Part shown: in pieces, positions 14,545 through 22,403 of the stretch
Numbering within the stretch: the stretch's first letter is position 1
Layout of the letters: every line of letters begins with the position of its first letter
Assembly (NCBI GenBank): GCA_003279015.1
Contig: QCBV01000007.1
Coordinates: 1 to 64,000 of the forward strand
Origin: Prochlorococcus sp. AG-347-J19
GTDB taxonomy: Bacteria > Cyanobacteriota > Cyanobacteriia > PCC-6307 > Cyanobiaceae
DNA: 64,000 bases
Reading direction: 5' to 3'
Position numbers and translations under genes: made by a program
Notes under the pieces: model-generated
What the model saw: only the letters and a program-made list of their open reading frames with translations
The model's database searches: none
What the model was told of the DNA's origin: nothing

Positions 14545-15331
14545 TTATCTGCGAAAGTTTAGGAATCAAAAGAGATGCAACACAAATAACACTAATTGCA
14601 GGTCCAGGCGACAAATTAAAGACTATAGAGAGAATAAACCCTAGAAGTGAGATGCATAATCCAAAAAATGAAGACCTCATCATTGCAATTCTTAAACTAT
14701 GAGCCTTATTTAGCCCTAATAGAGTTGGCGTAGAAAGAAGAGCAATAACAAGAATTACTCCCACTGCTGACATTGAACTAACAATTACTAATGCCGTCGT
14801 AAAACTCAAAGCAAGATTTAATAAAGAAACGTTTATACCACTAGCGGATGCACCTTCTGGATCCAATCCCACATAAACAACCTTTTCATATCCAAAAGTC
14901 ATTAAAAGTATAAATACTAAAAAAGCAATTATTGTTCTAAGTAAATCTCCAAAATTTGCTGTCAATAAATCGCCAAATAATACTGCCTCCAAATCAATCC
15001 TTATTCCGAGTAAAGGGATTATAAGGACCCCAAACCCAAGCATTCCAGCGAGAATAGTATTCATAACTGCTTCATAATTTTCACTTTTTCTATTAGTTAA
15101 ACTTTCCGCAATTACTGCTCCCAGAAGACCACTTATAACACCACCAATTGAGGGGTGAATTCCAAGCGCTAATGCGAGAGCAAGTCCAGGCAAAACACAA
15201 TGAGAGATTAAATTAACTTGTAATAATCTCTTATGAGTGATTAATACAGTTCCCATAGCTGGGCATAAAATCCCGGAGAATATAGTTATTATTAATGGAA
15301 CCAACCACCAGTTGTTATTAATAAAAGACAT
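14534..15331 (-). CDS. znuB: Zinc/metal ABC transporter permease (ZnuB-like)
   Basis: 265-aa inner-membrane permease of the ABC-3 family with seven to eight hydrophobic helices, including HCVLPGLALALALGIHPSIG early and the late Gly/Ser-rich segment (SSMSAVGVILVIALLSTPTL). It would carry Zn(II) delivered by ZnuA, driven by ZnuC. Its gene is separated from znuC by an oppositely oriented Zur-type gene, so it cannot share a simple operon with znuC. Which metal is used is inferred from the neighbouring His-rich ZnuA and Zur boxes. Confidence 0.85.
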   Translation of the reverse strand: MSFINNNWWLVPLIITIFSGILCPAMGTVLITHKRLLQVNLISHCVLPGLALALALGIHPSIGGVISGLLGAVIAESLTNRKSENYEAVMNTILAGMLGFGVLIIPLLGIRIDLEAVLFGDLLTANFGDLLRTIIAFLVFILLMTFGYEKVVYVGLDPEGASASGINVSLLNLALSFTTALVIVSSMSAVGVILVIALLSTPTLLGLNKAHSLRIAMMRSSFFGLCISLLGFILSIVFNLSPGPAISVICVASLLIPKLSQIIKS

Positions 15332-15387
15332 TATTCGAAAGATTCGGTATGATCAAAAATGCGAGGCAAAAAAAGATTTTGGAAACA

Positions 15388-15783
15388 ATGGTAACTAAGT
15401 CTGACATTACCAAAAGACAAGAACAACTTCTTGAAGAACTTAATAAATGCGAGGATGAATTGAGCGGTCAAGAATTGCATAGGCAGTTGATCACAAAAGG
15501 CAAATCTATGGGGTTGACCACTGTTTATAGAAATCTGCAAATCTTGATAAAGCATGGATTAATTCGTTCTAGACATCTCCCAACAGGAGAGGTTCTTTAC
15601 ACTCCCGTAGACAGAGATATTCATCATTTGACCTGCGTTCAATGCGGAGAGACGTCGAAAATGGAAGGTTGTCCTGTTAAAGATATTCATGTCCCTAAAA
15701 AAAATCCAAGAAAGTTTCAACTTTTGTTTCATACACTCGAATATTTCGGCCTTTGCCAAAACTGTTATCAAGCTCAAAATTAA
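15388..15783 (+). CDS. zur: Fur-family regulator, Zur type
   Basis: Fur fold: helix-turn-helix with GLTTVYRNLQILIKHGLIR as the recognition region, then LTCVQCGE and LCQNCYQ as the two Cys-x-x-Cys pairs of a structural zinc site, and His residues around DIHHLTC for regulation. The frame is open from 15349 (13 extra codons), but a TATGAT at 15347-15352 looks like the -10 box of this gene, so the ATG at 15388 (MVTKSDITKRQEQ) is preferred, giving 131 aa. It likely represses the znu genes when zinc is plentiful. Confidence 0.85.
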   Translation: MVTKSDITKRQEQLLEELNKCEDELSGQELHRQLITKGKSMGLTTVYRNLQILIKHGLIRSRHLPTGEVLYTPVDRDIHHLTCVQCGETSKMEGCPVKDIHVPKKNPRKFQLLFHTLEYFGLCQNCYQAQN

Positions 15784-15796
15784 TAAGGAACATTTT

Positions 15797-16567
15797 CTAA
15801 TCACAGAAATTATTTTCCTTTATAGAGCTTATGTTTATCGCATCTAATTTATCTTTTATTTGATCAGGACTACCAACTGCTAAAACACTTTTATCAAGAA
15901 CGATTACTTGATCGTAGTTATTTAGAGACTCACCCCAATCATGACTACTTACTAGCAAAGAAAGTCCCGCATCTGCGAGTTGACGAACAATTTTCAGGAA
16001 GTCCTCTTTTGCGGGGGGATCCAATGCCGCACAAGGTTCATCCAGAAGAAATATTTTTGCAGGGGACATAAGAGTTTTTGCTAATAGAGCTCTTTGTTGC
16101 TGTCCTCCTGAAAGAGAATCGAGTCTTCTATTAGCTAAATTAGCAATTCCTACTCTTTGCATTGTCGCTTCTAATTCACAACATTTATTAATCCAAGAAT
16201 TAGGATATTCTAGAAGAGCCTTGATTTGAAAGGGGTTATTACTTCTTGATTTTGAATACTTTATTTGACCAAGAGATACCAATTTTTCAACTGTAATGGG
16301 AAACTTCCAATTCATAGAACTTCTTTGAGGCATAAGTGCCACTAGAGCTCTAGATCTATATAAATTTTCACCGTCTATTTTTATTTCGCCTTTGTCTGGA
16401 GTATTTTGTCCTTGCAATATCCTCAAAAGAGTGGATTTACCGGCACCATTTGGACCTACTAGCGCTGTTAGAGTTCCAGGTTTAATCTCAACCGATACCT
16501 TATTTAAAGCTGGCTTACTTTTTTCTGTGTATGCAAATGTTAAATTTTCAGCGACTAAAGTAGCCAT
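15797..16567 (-). CDS. znuC: Zinc ABC transporter ATP-binding protein (ZnuC-like)
   Basis: 256 aa. All ABC motifs are visible: Walker A GPNGAGKSTLL near 38-48, Q-loop near LMPQRSS, signature LSGGQQQRALLAKTL, Walker B IFLLDEPCAALD, and the switch His in SSHDWG. It powers metal uptake with ZnuA and ZnuB. Divergent from znuA; the 137-base gap between them holds two Zur-box-like sites. Confidence 0.9.
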   Translation of the reverse strand: MATLVAENLTFAYTEKSKPALNKVSVEIKPGTLTALVGPNGAGKSTLLRILQGQNTPDKGEIKIDGENLYRSRALVALMPQRSSMNWKFPITVEKLVSLGQIKYSKSRSNNPFQIKALLEYPNSWINKCCELEATMQRVGIANLANRRLDSLSGGQQQRALLAKTLMSPAKIFLLDEPCAALDPPAKEDFLKIVRQLADAGLSLLVSSHDWGESLNNYDQVIVLDKSVLAVGSPDQIKDKLDAINISSIKENNFCD

Positions 16568-16618
16568 TAATTAATCTTCATGAAAAAGTCACTTTACAAG
16601 CTTACCAATAATACAAGC

Positions 16619-16633
16619 TGCGTATTATTTTCA
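16619..16633. promoter_or_regulatory. Second Zur-box-like site
   Basis: TGCGTATTATTTTCA matches 10 of the 12 fixed positions of the cyanobacterial 7-1-7 Zur consensus (TGAnAATnATTnTCA). It is closer to znuC and probably controls that side. Confidence 0.5.
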
Positions 16634-16665
16634 TAACATTTGATACCTTTTCTTGCCAAGTGAAA

Positions 16666-16680
16666 TGAAAATGATTATCA
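16666..16680. promoter_or_regulatory. Zur box upstream of znuA
   Basis: TGAAAATGATTATCA is a full match to the 7-1-7 palindrome TGAnAATnATTnTCA used by cyanobacterial Zur. It ends 24 bases before the znuA ATG, a position that would block the promoter. Confidence 0.75.
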
Positions 16681-16704
16681 TTTTTAAGTATTTAATAATT
16701 ATTT

Positions 16705-18246
16705 ATGTCAATTTTTAAAAGACTTTTATCAAATAAAACATGTTCAAGTAAGTCAATTATTAAAAATTCCGTAATCGCTGGAACGATTATATTTTCTGGT
16801 TTTGGGCAGGATGTAATGGCTAAAGGGAAGTCATACGTAGCAGTAGAACCACTAGTTTGTGATTTAGTTAAATCAATTGCGTTGCCATCTGACGAAGTTA
16901 CATGCTTAGTAGATAGAAAACAGGATGTTCATGACTTAAAGATCAATCCAAGACAAGCTCAATTACTAAATAGCGCAGACAAAGTATTCACTCTTGGCAA
17001 AGAAATGACTCCAAGTATGAGAAATTGGGAAAGTAAAAAAAATACTGTTGTTGTAGGTGTTAGTGCAATAGACGTAGATGATCATTCTGATCATGAAGGT
17101 CACGATGACCACTCAGACCATGACGGACATGACGATCATGCTGAACATTCAGCTAAGGTAGATGATCATTCTGATCATGGAGGTCATGATGATCATTCAG
17201 ACCATGGTGGACATGATGATCATGCTGAGGGTGCTTTCGAATGGGCAGGTAAATTCCAGCTTTCTAAGGGTTCATACAAATGGTCATTTGAAAAAGTCGA
17301 TGGCGAATATGCAGATCCTGCAATGAAGATGGTGATTCTCAAATCTAATGACATAGAAGGGTCTGAAGATTTAGCCAAAGAATTATTAGGATCTAAAGAC
17401 TCAATAAGCAGAAAAAATGATGGAACTTTGATAGCAAGTAATAAAGCTTTTGTTCTTAACTTCGATCAAAGAAAAGAAAGTACTGTTTTTAACGTGGATA
17501 TCAAAGAAGATGGTGAATATATATTTTTTACTGAACACATGCCTTTTGAGTTTGAAGCAACTCAACACTTTTTTAAAGACGTTTCAAATAGTGATGTAGA
17601 ACCAATAGCACAAGTTCCAGACGAAGGAGAGGGGCATCATCATCATGACCATGGAGGTCTAGATCCACATGTATGGCATGATCCACATAACATCATAAAA
17701 ATGGGAGATCTTATAAGCAAAAGTTTAAAGAAAGATATTTCAGTTTTTAATAGAGGTGACAGAAAACTAATTAATGAAAGATTCGAAAAAGCTGATTCTC
17801 TCTTAGAAGGCTTAGATAGTTGGATCGTCGAACAAGTAAGCTCTATTCCTGAGGAAAACAGAGTAATTGTCTCTAAACACAAAGCAATGGAATACTACGG
17901 GGATGCATTTGGTTTTGAAACCATTAGTTTACTTGACTTTCTTGGAGACTCCTCAAGCTTAAGGCCAGACAACATAAGTTCTACTTTAAAAATGTTAGAT
18001 GAAGAGAAAGTTCAGGCAATATTTCCTGAACAAATTCCAGCATCTAAGTTATTAAGGAACTTAAGTAGACAAAGTTCAGTTCCTTTAGCTTCTAATCAAA
18101 TATTCGTTGATGGATTGATGATGGATGGTAATACGGTTTCAGTAGCCGTACACAACACTTGTACAATTGTTGATTCATTAGGTGGAAGCTGTGATAAAGA
18201 ATCTGGCTCCAATCTTGAGTCTGAATGGTACAAACTTTCAGATTAA
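16705..18246 (+). CDS. znuA: Zinc-binding ABC transporter substrate protein (ZnuA-like) with His-rich loop and an inserted domain
   Basis: 513 aa, far longer than the usual 300-330. Signal peptide 1-39. The ZnuA fold begins near 43, with a ligand-type His76 (DVHDLKINPRQ). Residues 124-174 are a His/Asp-rich loop of 9-residue repeats (DDHSDHxGH) in two copies of about 28. Residues about 178-293 are an extra domain not found in standard ZnuA, and similar to one in the CobW protein next door. A second His cluster (HHHHDH, 311-316) precedes the canonical GLDPHVWHDP (318-327), followed by the rest of the fold (VSKHKAMEYYG, FPEQIPASK). It collects Zn(II) outside the membrane; the gene follows a full Zur box. 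Confidence 0.9.
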   Translation: MSIFKRLLSNKTCSSKSIIKNSVIAGTIIFSGFGQDVMAKGKSYVAVEPLVCDLVKSIALPSDEVTCLVDRKQDVHDLKINPRQAQLLNSADKVFTLGKEMTPSMRNWESKKNTVVVGVSAIDVDDHSDHEGHDDHSDHDGHDDHAEHSAKVDDHSDHGGHDDHSDHGGHDDHAEGAFEWAGKFQLSKGSYKWSFEKVDGEYADPAMKMVILKSNDIEGSEDLAKELLGSKDSISRKNDGTLIASNKAFVLNFDQRKESTVFNVDIKEDGEYIFFTEHMPFEFEATQHFFKDVSNSDVEPIAQVPDEGEGHHHHDHGGLDPHVWHDPHNIIKMGDLISKSLKKDISVFNRGDRKLINERFEKADSLLEGLDSWIVEQVSSIPEENRVIVSKHKAMEYYGDAFGFETISLLDFLGDSSSLRPDNISSTLKMLDEEKVQAIFPEQIPASKLLRNLSRQSSVPLASNQIFVDGLMMDGNTVSVAVHNTCTIVDSLGGSCDKESGSNLESEWYKLSD

Positions 18247-18323
18247 ATTTTTCTAATAAAAACGGTTTTCATTTCTTATTATTACTATTATTAAACTATT
18301 GTTTATTTGGTAAAAATCATTAA

Positions 18324-19679
18324 ATGAGCATCAAAGATAAAGTTCCAGTTACTATTCTTACTGGATTTCTAGGTTCAGGGAAAACTACTTTACTTAATAG
18401 AATACTAAGTGAAGAGCACGGGAAAAGAATAGCCGTAATTGAGAATGAATACGGTGAAGTAGGGATAGATCAAGGGCTCGTAATAAATGCCGATGAAGAA
18501 GTGTTTGAGATGTCAAACGGGTGCATTTGTTGTACTGTTCGCGGTGATTTAATAAGAGTCCTTGGCAACCTTATGAAAAGAAGAGATAAGTTTGACTATG
18601 TTTTAGTAGAAACGACCGGATTAGCAGATCCTGGGCCAGTCGCACAGACATTTTTCATGGATGAAGAAATAAGTTCTGAATTTACTCTTGATGGAATTGT
18701 AACTTTAGTTGATGCTGCTCATATTGATCAGCAGCTAGGAAGAAGTGATGAAAGTTCAGAACAAGTTGCGTTTGCAGATGTTCTTGTCCTTAATAAAACT
18801 GATTTAGTCTCTGATGATGCACTAGATACTCTTGAATCGAGATTGAGAGATATGAACCGAATGACTCGAATCATTAGAGCCGAGAATGCCCAAGTACCAA
18901 TCGAAACAGTCCTAAATCTAAGTGCATTTGATCTCGATCAAATACTTAAACGCAGACCAACATTTCTTGAACCAGAATATCCTTTTGAATGGACAGGTGT
19001 TTACGACCTTGCTGCAGGTAAATATGAATTAATGCTAGAAGAAGGTCCCGATCCAGAAATGTCATTAGTAGCTTTCGCTAATCAAGGTGAGAGTGAAGAA
19101 GAACTTAAAGATGGTGCTGAATCCTGCGTAAGACTTTATGCAGAAAAAGCTAAAAGAATAGAACCTGGGAATATCATTCCATTTGGAGAACATATAAACC
19201 TTAAATTGGAGGATAAAGGAAATAAATCATTCATATTAAATATCGAAAAAGGATCAAAGATAGGTTTATATACACAGCACACTGCTGAAGAATTCAATAT
19301 GAAAATCATTAAAAGTGAAGACAATAATTCAAAAGAGATCCCATTTAATATTGAAAGATTCTGGCAAGCCGAGCACGAGCACGATGATGAAGTAACGTCC
19401 ATTGCAATTGAACGATTTGGAGATGTTGATCCAGAAAAACTTAATACTTGGTTGGGCAGACTTCTTTCTGAAAAAGGGGTGGATATATTTAGAACTAAAG
19501 GTTTCATTAGCTACTCAGGCAACCCACAGAGAATAGTTTTCCAAGGGGTACATATGTTATTTACAGCGCAACCTGATAAGGAATGGGGTAACGAACCTCG
19601 TAGAAACCAACTTGTTTTTATAGGTAGAAATTTGGACGAGAAAGAGATGAAAGAAGGTTTTGAAAAATGCCTGATATAG
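18324..19679 (+). CDS. CobW-family GTPase / zinc metallochaperone (COG0523)
   Basis: 451 aa. Walker A GFLGSGKTTLL at 14-24, metal-binding Cys67-x-Cys69-Cys70 (GCICCTVRGDL), NKTD at 157-160. The C-terminal CobW_C domain is near 385-435 (IFRTKGFISYSGNPQRIVFQ). Between them, residues about 222-330 hold an extra domain similar to that of ZnuA, and a metal-type segment HEHDD lies at 351-355. COG0523 proteins close to Zur and Znu genes hand zinc to target proteins when zinc is scarce. The gene stop overlaps the start of the next gene by 13 bases. Confidence 0.85.
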   Translation: MSIKDKVPVTILTGFLGSGKTTLLNRILSEEHGKRIAVIENEYGEVGIDQGLVINADEEVFEMSNGCICCTVRGDLIRVLGNLMKRRDKFDYVLVETTGLADPGPVAQTFFMDEEISSEFTLDGIVTLVDAAHIDQQLGRSDESSEQVAFADVLVLNKTDLVSDDALDTLESRLRDMNRMTRIIRAENAQVPIETVLNLSAFDLDQILKRRPTFLEPEYPFEWTGVYDLAAGKYELMLEEGPDPEMSLVAFANQGESEEELKDGAESCVRLYAEKAKRIEPGNIIPFGEHINLKLEDKGNKSFILNIEKGSKIGLYTQHTAEEFNMKIIKSEDNNSKEIPFNIERFWQAEHEHDDEVTSIAIERFGDVDPEKLNTWLGRLLSEKGVDIFRTKGFISYSGNPQRIVFQGVHMLFTAQPDKEWGNEPRRNQLVFIGRNLDEKEMKEGFEKCLI

Positions 19680-20725
19680 AATCATTTAGCCCAAGAGGCA
19701 TGTTCCACGAGGGATGGACAGCTGAAGTTAATGATTATGCCATAGTTTGTGGTTGGGCTACTAAAGGAAAGTTATTCATTGTTGGGGATGTAGCAGGAGG
19801 TATTTTTGCCTTTGAAGGAGATACTGGGAAAATTATTTGGAAAAAAGAAAATACACACTCTGCTGGTCTATTAGCAATGTCCATTCATCCAGAAGGAGAG
19901 ATTTTCGCAACTTCCGGTCAAGATGGAAATATTCAAATATATAATTGTCACGAAGGTAAAGTAATTAAAACTCTCGATCTTGGCAAGGCTTGGGTAGAGC
20001 ATCTTAAGTGGTCAAATGATGGCTTATTTCTTGCAGCAGCTTCTTCAAAAAAAGTATATGTTTTTAATGAAATTGGTGAAGAAAAATGGGTATCAGATGA
20101 TCATCCAAGCACAGTGAGTGCAATAAAATGGTCAAATAATAATGAGCTAGCTACAGCCTGCTACGGGAGAGTAACATTCTTTGACATAGTAAATAATAAA
20201 ACGAATCAAAAGCTCGAGTGGCAAGGATCATTAGTCTCAATGGAATTAAGTCCTGATGGTGATATAGTCGCTTGCGGGAGTCAAGACAATTCAGTTCATT
20301 TTTGGAGAAGATCAACCGGAATGGATGCTGAAATGACAGGATACCCAGGAAAACCTAGTCACCTTTCTTTTGACGATAGTGGAAAATTACTGGCAACTAG
20401 TGGCAGTGAAAGAATTACAGTGTGGAGCTTTATAGGTGACGGTCCCGAGGGAACTATGCCGGGAGAGCTATGGCACCATACCGAACCTATTTCTAGCCTA
20501 GCCTTTTCAAATAAAGGCATGCTTGTAGCTTCCGGATCTAGAGATGGTTCTGTTGTCGCAAGTTTTCTAAAAAAAGACGGTAATGGTGACCCAGTTGGGG
20601 CTGCATTCGCAGGCGATTTAGTGGGTGCACTTTCGTGGAGACCTGATGATTGTGCACTAGCTGCAGTTAACGCAAAAGGTGTAGTAAATGTTTGGAAATT
20701 TAAAGTTCGTACTAATTCTTTTTGA
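19667..20725 (+). CDS. WD40 repeat protein
   Basis: 352 aa made of about seven beta-propeller blades: recurring motifs such as AISGQDGNIQIYN-like ends are visible as SGQDGNIQIYN, CGSQDNSVHFWR, SGSERITVWSF, SGSRDGSVVASF and VNAKGVVNVWKF. It is a soluble scaffold. Its ATG lies 13 bases before the end of the CobW gene in another frame, so the two are cotranscribed and likely coupled; a shared zinc-delivery complex is inferred, with this protein as possible platform or client. Confidence 0.85.
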   Translation: MPDIESFSPRGMFHEGWTAEVNDYAIVCGWATKGKLFIVGDVAGGIFAFEGDTGKIIWKKENTHSAGLLAMSIHPEGEIFATSGQDGNIQIYNCHEGKVIKTLDLGKAWVEHLKWSNDGLFLAAASSKKVYVFNEIGEEKWVSDDHPSTVSAIKWSNNNELATACYGRVTFFDIVNNKTNQKLEWQGSLVSMELSPDGDIVACGSQDNSVHFWRRSTGMDAEMTGYPGKPSHLSFDDSGKLLATSGSERITVWSFIGDGPEGTMPGELWHHTEPISSLAFSNKGMLVASGSRDGSVVASFLKKDGNGDPVGAAFAGDLVGALSWRPDDCALAAVNAKGVVNVWKFKVRTNSF

Positions 20726-20758
20726 AGGAATTTAGGCAGGAAAATAAAATAATTCAAA

Positions 20759-20914
20759 CTACCAATAGTTAGCTTTTAAATGTCTTTCCATACAGATGAC
20801 TTCACAGTCATTATCTATACCTTTTGGGTGAATATCGCAATATGAGAGACATTGAAAATATTCGTCTATAGGATTAGATTGATCAGCTTTACTAACTTCT
20901 TTCGAATGATTCAT
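20759..20914 (-). CDS. Small Cys-rich conserved-type protein, 51 aa
   Basis: ATG at 20912. The core YFQCLSYCDIHPKGIDNDCE followed by VICMERHL has four cysteines in two Cys-x(3)-Cys pairs, a pattern I recognise from cyanobacterial small proteins of unknown role that form a helical hairpin, possibly disulfide-linked or metal-binding. Convergent with the WD40 gene. Confidence 0.6.
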   Translation of the reverse strand: MNHSKEVSKADQSNPIDEYFQCLSYCDIHPKGIDNDCEVICMERHLKANYW

Positions 20915-21065
20915 AAAAGAGTTCCTCAATTATTTAAAATCAAGATAGTCGAATTAAATATCAAAAGAAATAAGCAAAACTTACTAAAAATATCTCAAAA
21001 AAATTAAAGCGATTGATTACCACTTTCGGACATTTTTAATTAAAAAGCAATGCGTATAAAAACGG

Positions 21066-21287
21066 ATTGTCTTTAGAGAATTATTCTCCTAATTTTATAT
21101 TGTTGAGTTCTAGGAGGTCTTTCAAAATGATCGATAGCCTGCCTGAAATTTCGGAATAAACCGAACTAATTAAATTAACTGCTCCAATTATTTTTTATTA
21201 ATGTCTAAGCTTCCTTCTTCTGCATCGTTTAGGTGCCCTCTAAGAAACAAGCTTAATTCTAGAGTTTTTGCCCCAGTTAAAGACAAT
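21066..21287 (+). ncRNA. Structured RNA candidate, possibly 6S RNA
   Basis: A TATAAA box (21055-21060) sits one helical turn before ATTGTCTTTA (21066-21075), whose perfect complement TAAAGACAAT is at 21278-21287. A second arm AGAATTA (21077-21083) pairs with TAATTCT (21254-21260). Inner hairpins include CTCCTA/TAGGAG and TTCGG/CCGAA. A long rod closed by its two ends, about 222 nt and with a promoter at the exact 5' end, is the form of 6S RNA, but no conserved 6S bubble was identified, and no tmRNA or RNase P motif is present. Confidence 0.4.
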
Positions 21288-21385
21288 TAGTTAATTTTGG
21301 TGAGCATTAGCTTAAAAGAAGTTAGCAACAAGGATCCATGATTTAGGTGCGTTAATAACTTCTGTAAAAAATATAAGTAAGAGAT

Positions 21386-21413
21386 AAAAGAGGGCTTAAA
21401 TTAGCCCTCTTTT
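21386..21413 (+). terminator. Strong Rho-independent terminator
   Basis: AAAAGAGGGCT and AGCCCTCTTTT form a perfect stem with a 6-base loop, followed by T's. It is the likely end of any transcript starting near 21066. Nearly symmetric, so it may act on both strands. Confidence 0.7.
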
Positions 21414-21473
21414 TTTAATAAGATGACTTTCTTCTAGTTTTATAGATAATGATTAAAACAATTAAATTTAAAA

Positions 21474-21749
21474 ATGGTTCGATATTATTGCCCATATTGC
21501 AATCCTAAATATCAATTTCAGAAACAATCCTCAAAAGGTAATTTGATTTGTGGATTATGCGGAGAGGGTCTCGTAAAAAAACCATATATTAGGTTAAACC
21601 AGATAATCGCTTTAGTTGCTGCTTCATCATTACTTCTACCGTTGATTTATACCTTTATTTTTTTAATTAAAAATCAAATAAATTCTCCTAATAAAAATTA
21701 TCAAGCAAATGGTACTTTAATGATAATTATCAAAGAAAAAACTTCATAA
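21474..21749 (+). CDS. Zinc-ribbon protein with membrane helix, 91 aa
   Basis: Residues 6-30 form a treble or ribbon zinc site with two Cys pairs (YYCPYCNP and LICGLCGEG). A helix near 44-66 (IIALVAASSLLLPLIYTFIF) anchors it in the membrane, and the tail is basic. Such small ribbons often act in membrane protein assembly; no family could be named. Confidence 0.65.
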   Translation: MVRYYCPYCNPKYQFQKQSSKGNLICGLCGEGLVKKPYIRLNQIIALVAASSLLLPLIYTFIFLIKNQINSPNKNYQANGTLMIIIKEKTS

Positions 21750-21773
21750 AACAATTAAAAAAATCTCAAGAGG

Positions 21774-21995
21774 TCAACCTCTACAAAGTGATTTATTTAA
21801 ACAAGAATTTTTACTTTCAACATTTATTTGATCATCAATATCTTTTAATTTGTTTTTATTAATTATTACTTTAACTTTTTGCCCACAATGTTCTTTGCAA
21901 CCGCCATTAAATAAATTATGTGCATATAAACTGGAACCATTAGTAAGTAATAAAAGAAAAATTATTTTATAAATTTGATTAAAATAAGAATTCAT
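21774..21995 (-). CDS. Small secreted Cys-rich protein (GGC type), 73 aa
   Basis: Signal peptide at 1-24 (ends LYAHN). The mature part starts FNGGCKEHCGQKVKVIINKN and has four cysteines (two near the front, two near the end in NSCLNKSLCRG). Same layout as the protein at 7962-8147. Expected outside the plasma membrane or in the lumen. Convergent with the zinc-ribbon gene. Confidence 0.6.
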   Translation of the reverse strand: MNSYFNQIYKIIFLLLLTNGSSLYAHNLFNGGCKEHCGQKVKVIINKNKLKDIDDQINVESKNSCLNKSLCRG

Positions 21996-22038
21996 TTTTA
22001 TTATGATTTTCCCAGAATTAGTAAATAAATAATATCAG

Positions 22039-22275
22039 TTAATTCCAAGGAGTGTTTATAAGTCCCCAGATATCGAAGAAGAAAAATAAAACTGCAATAA
22101 CAACAAGATCCCATGCTCTTTCTCTAAAAGCCCAAGGCGCAATAAAAACTTCTCCAAGTCCGTGAAGTGCCGCCCCTACTGGTAGATGATCAAGAACCAG
22201 CAAACTGTGAGAGAGGATAAAGAGAAAGCTTGCGAAATATCTAAAAAAAACAAATTGCCAATTACTAGAACTCAT
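22039..22275 (-). CDS. Hypothetical membrane protein, 78 aa
   Basis: Unrecognised. Three hydrophobic segments: VFFRYFASFLFILSHSLLVL, GAALHGLGEVFIAPWAF and LVVIAVLFFFFDIWGLI. Polar His, Asp and Glu residues lie within or near the helices (SHSLLVLDH, LHGLGEVF), which could point to ion or cofactor binding. Conserved-looking rather than random. Confidence 0.55.
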   Translation of the reverse strand: MSSSNWQFVFFRYFASFLFILSHSLLVLDHLPVGAALHGLGEVFIAPWAFRERAWDLVVIAVLFFFFDIWGLINTPWN

Positions 22276-22403
22276 GCCTTTTAGATTTTTAAGAAATATA
22301 CTTCAATGATCAAAATAATGATATAGATCGAGTCAAGAGATATTATTTTTGGTAGCCATAAATACGAATAAAGATATAAAGCTAAAGTAAAAGTTACTAA
22401 ACG

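Larger units (their letters stand above)
20915..21473. other. Gene-free gap holding a structured RNA candidate and a terminator
   Basis: No believable protein gene was found in this 559-base stretch. Bases 20915-21050 hold only AT-rich sequence and a promoter-like end; 21066-21287 folds into a hairpin-closed RNA, and 21386-21413 is a strong terminator. Bases 21288-21385 show no clear feature. Confidence 0.5.

Noticed and set aside
15331-15804. Minus-strand ORFs under the zur gene
   Set aside because: They are antisense to a clear Fur-family protein and have no motif of their own.
18247-18323. Zur box before the CobW gene
   Set aside because: The AT-rich stretch has TTATTATTACTATTATT-type sequence but no acceptable 7-1-7 palindrome.
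21066-21413. Possible tmRNA or RNase P RNA
   Set aside because: No tag-peptide frame, T-loop or the conserved RNase P core motifs were found.
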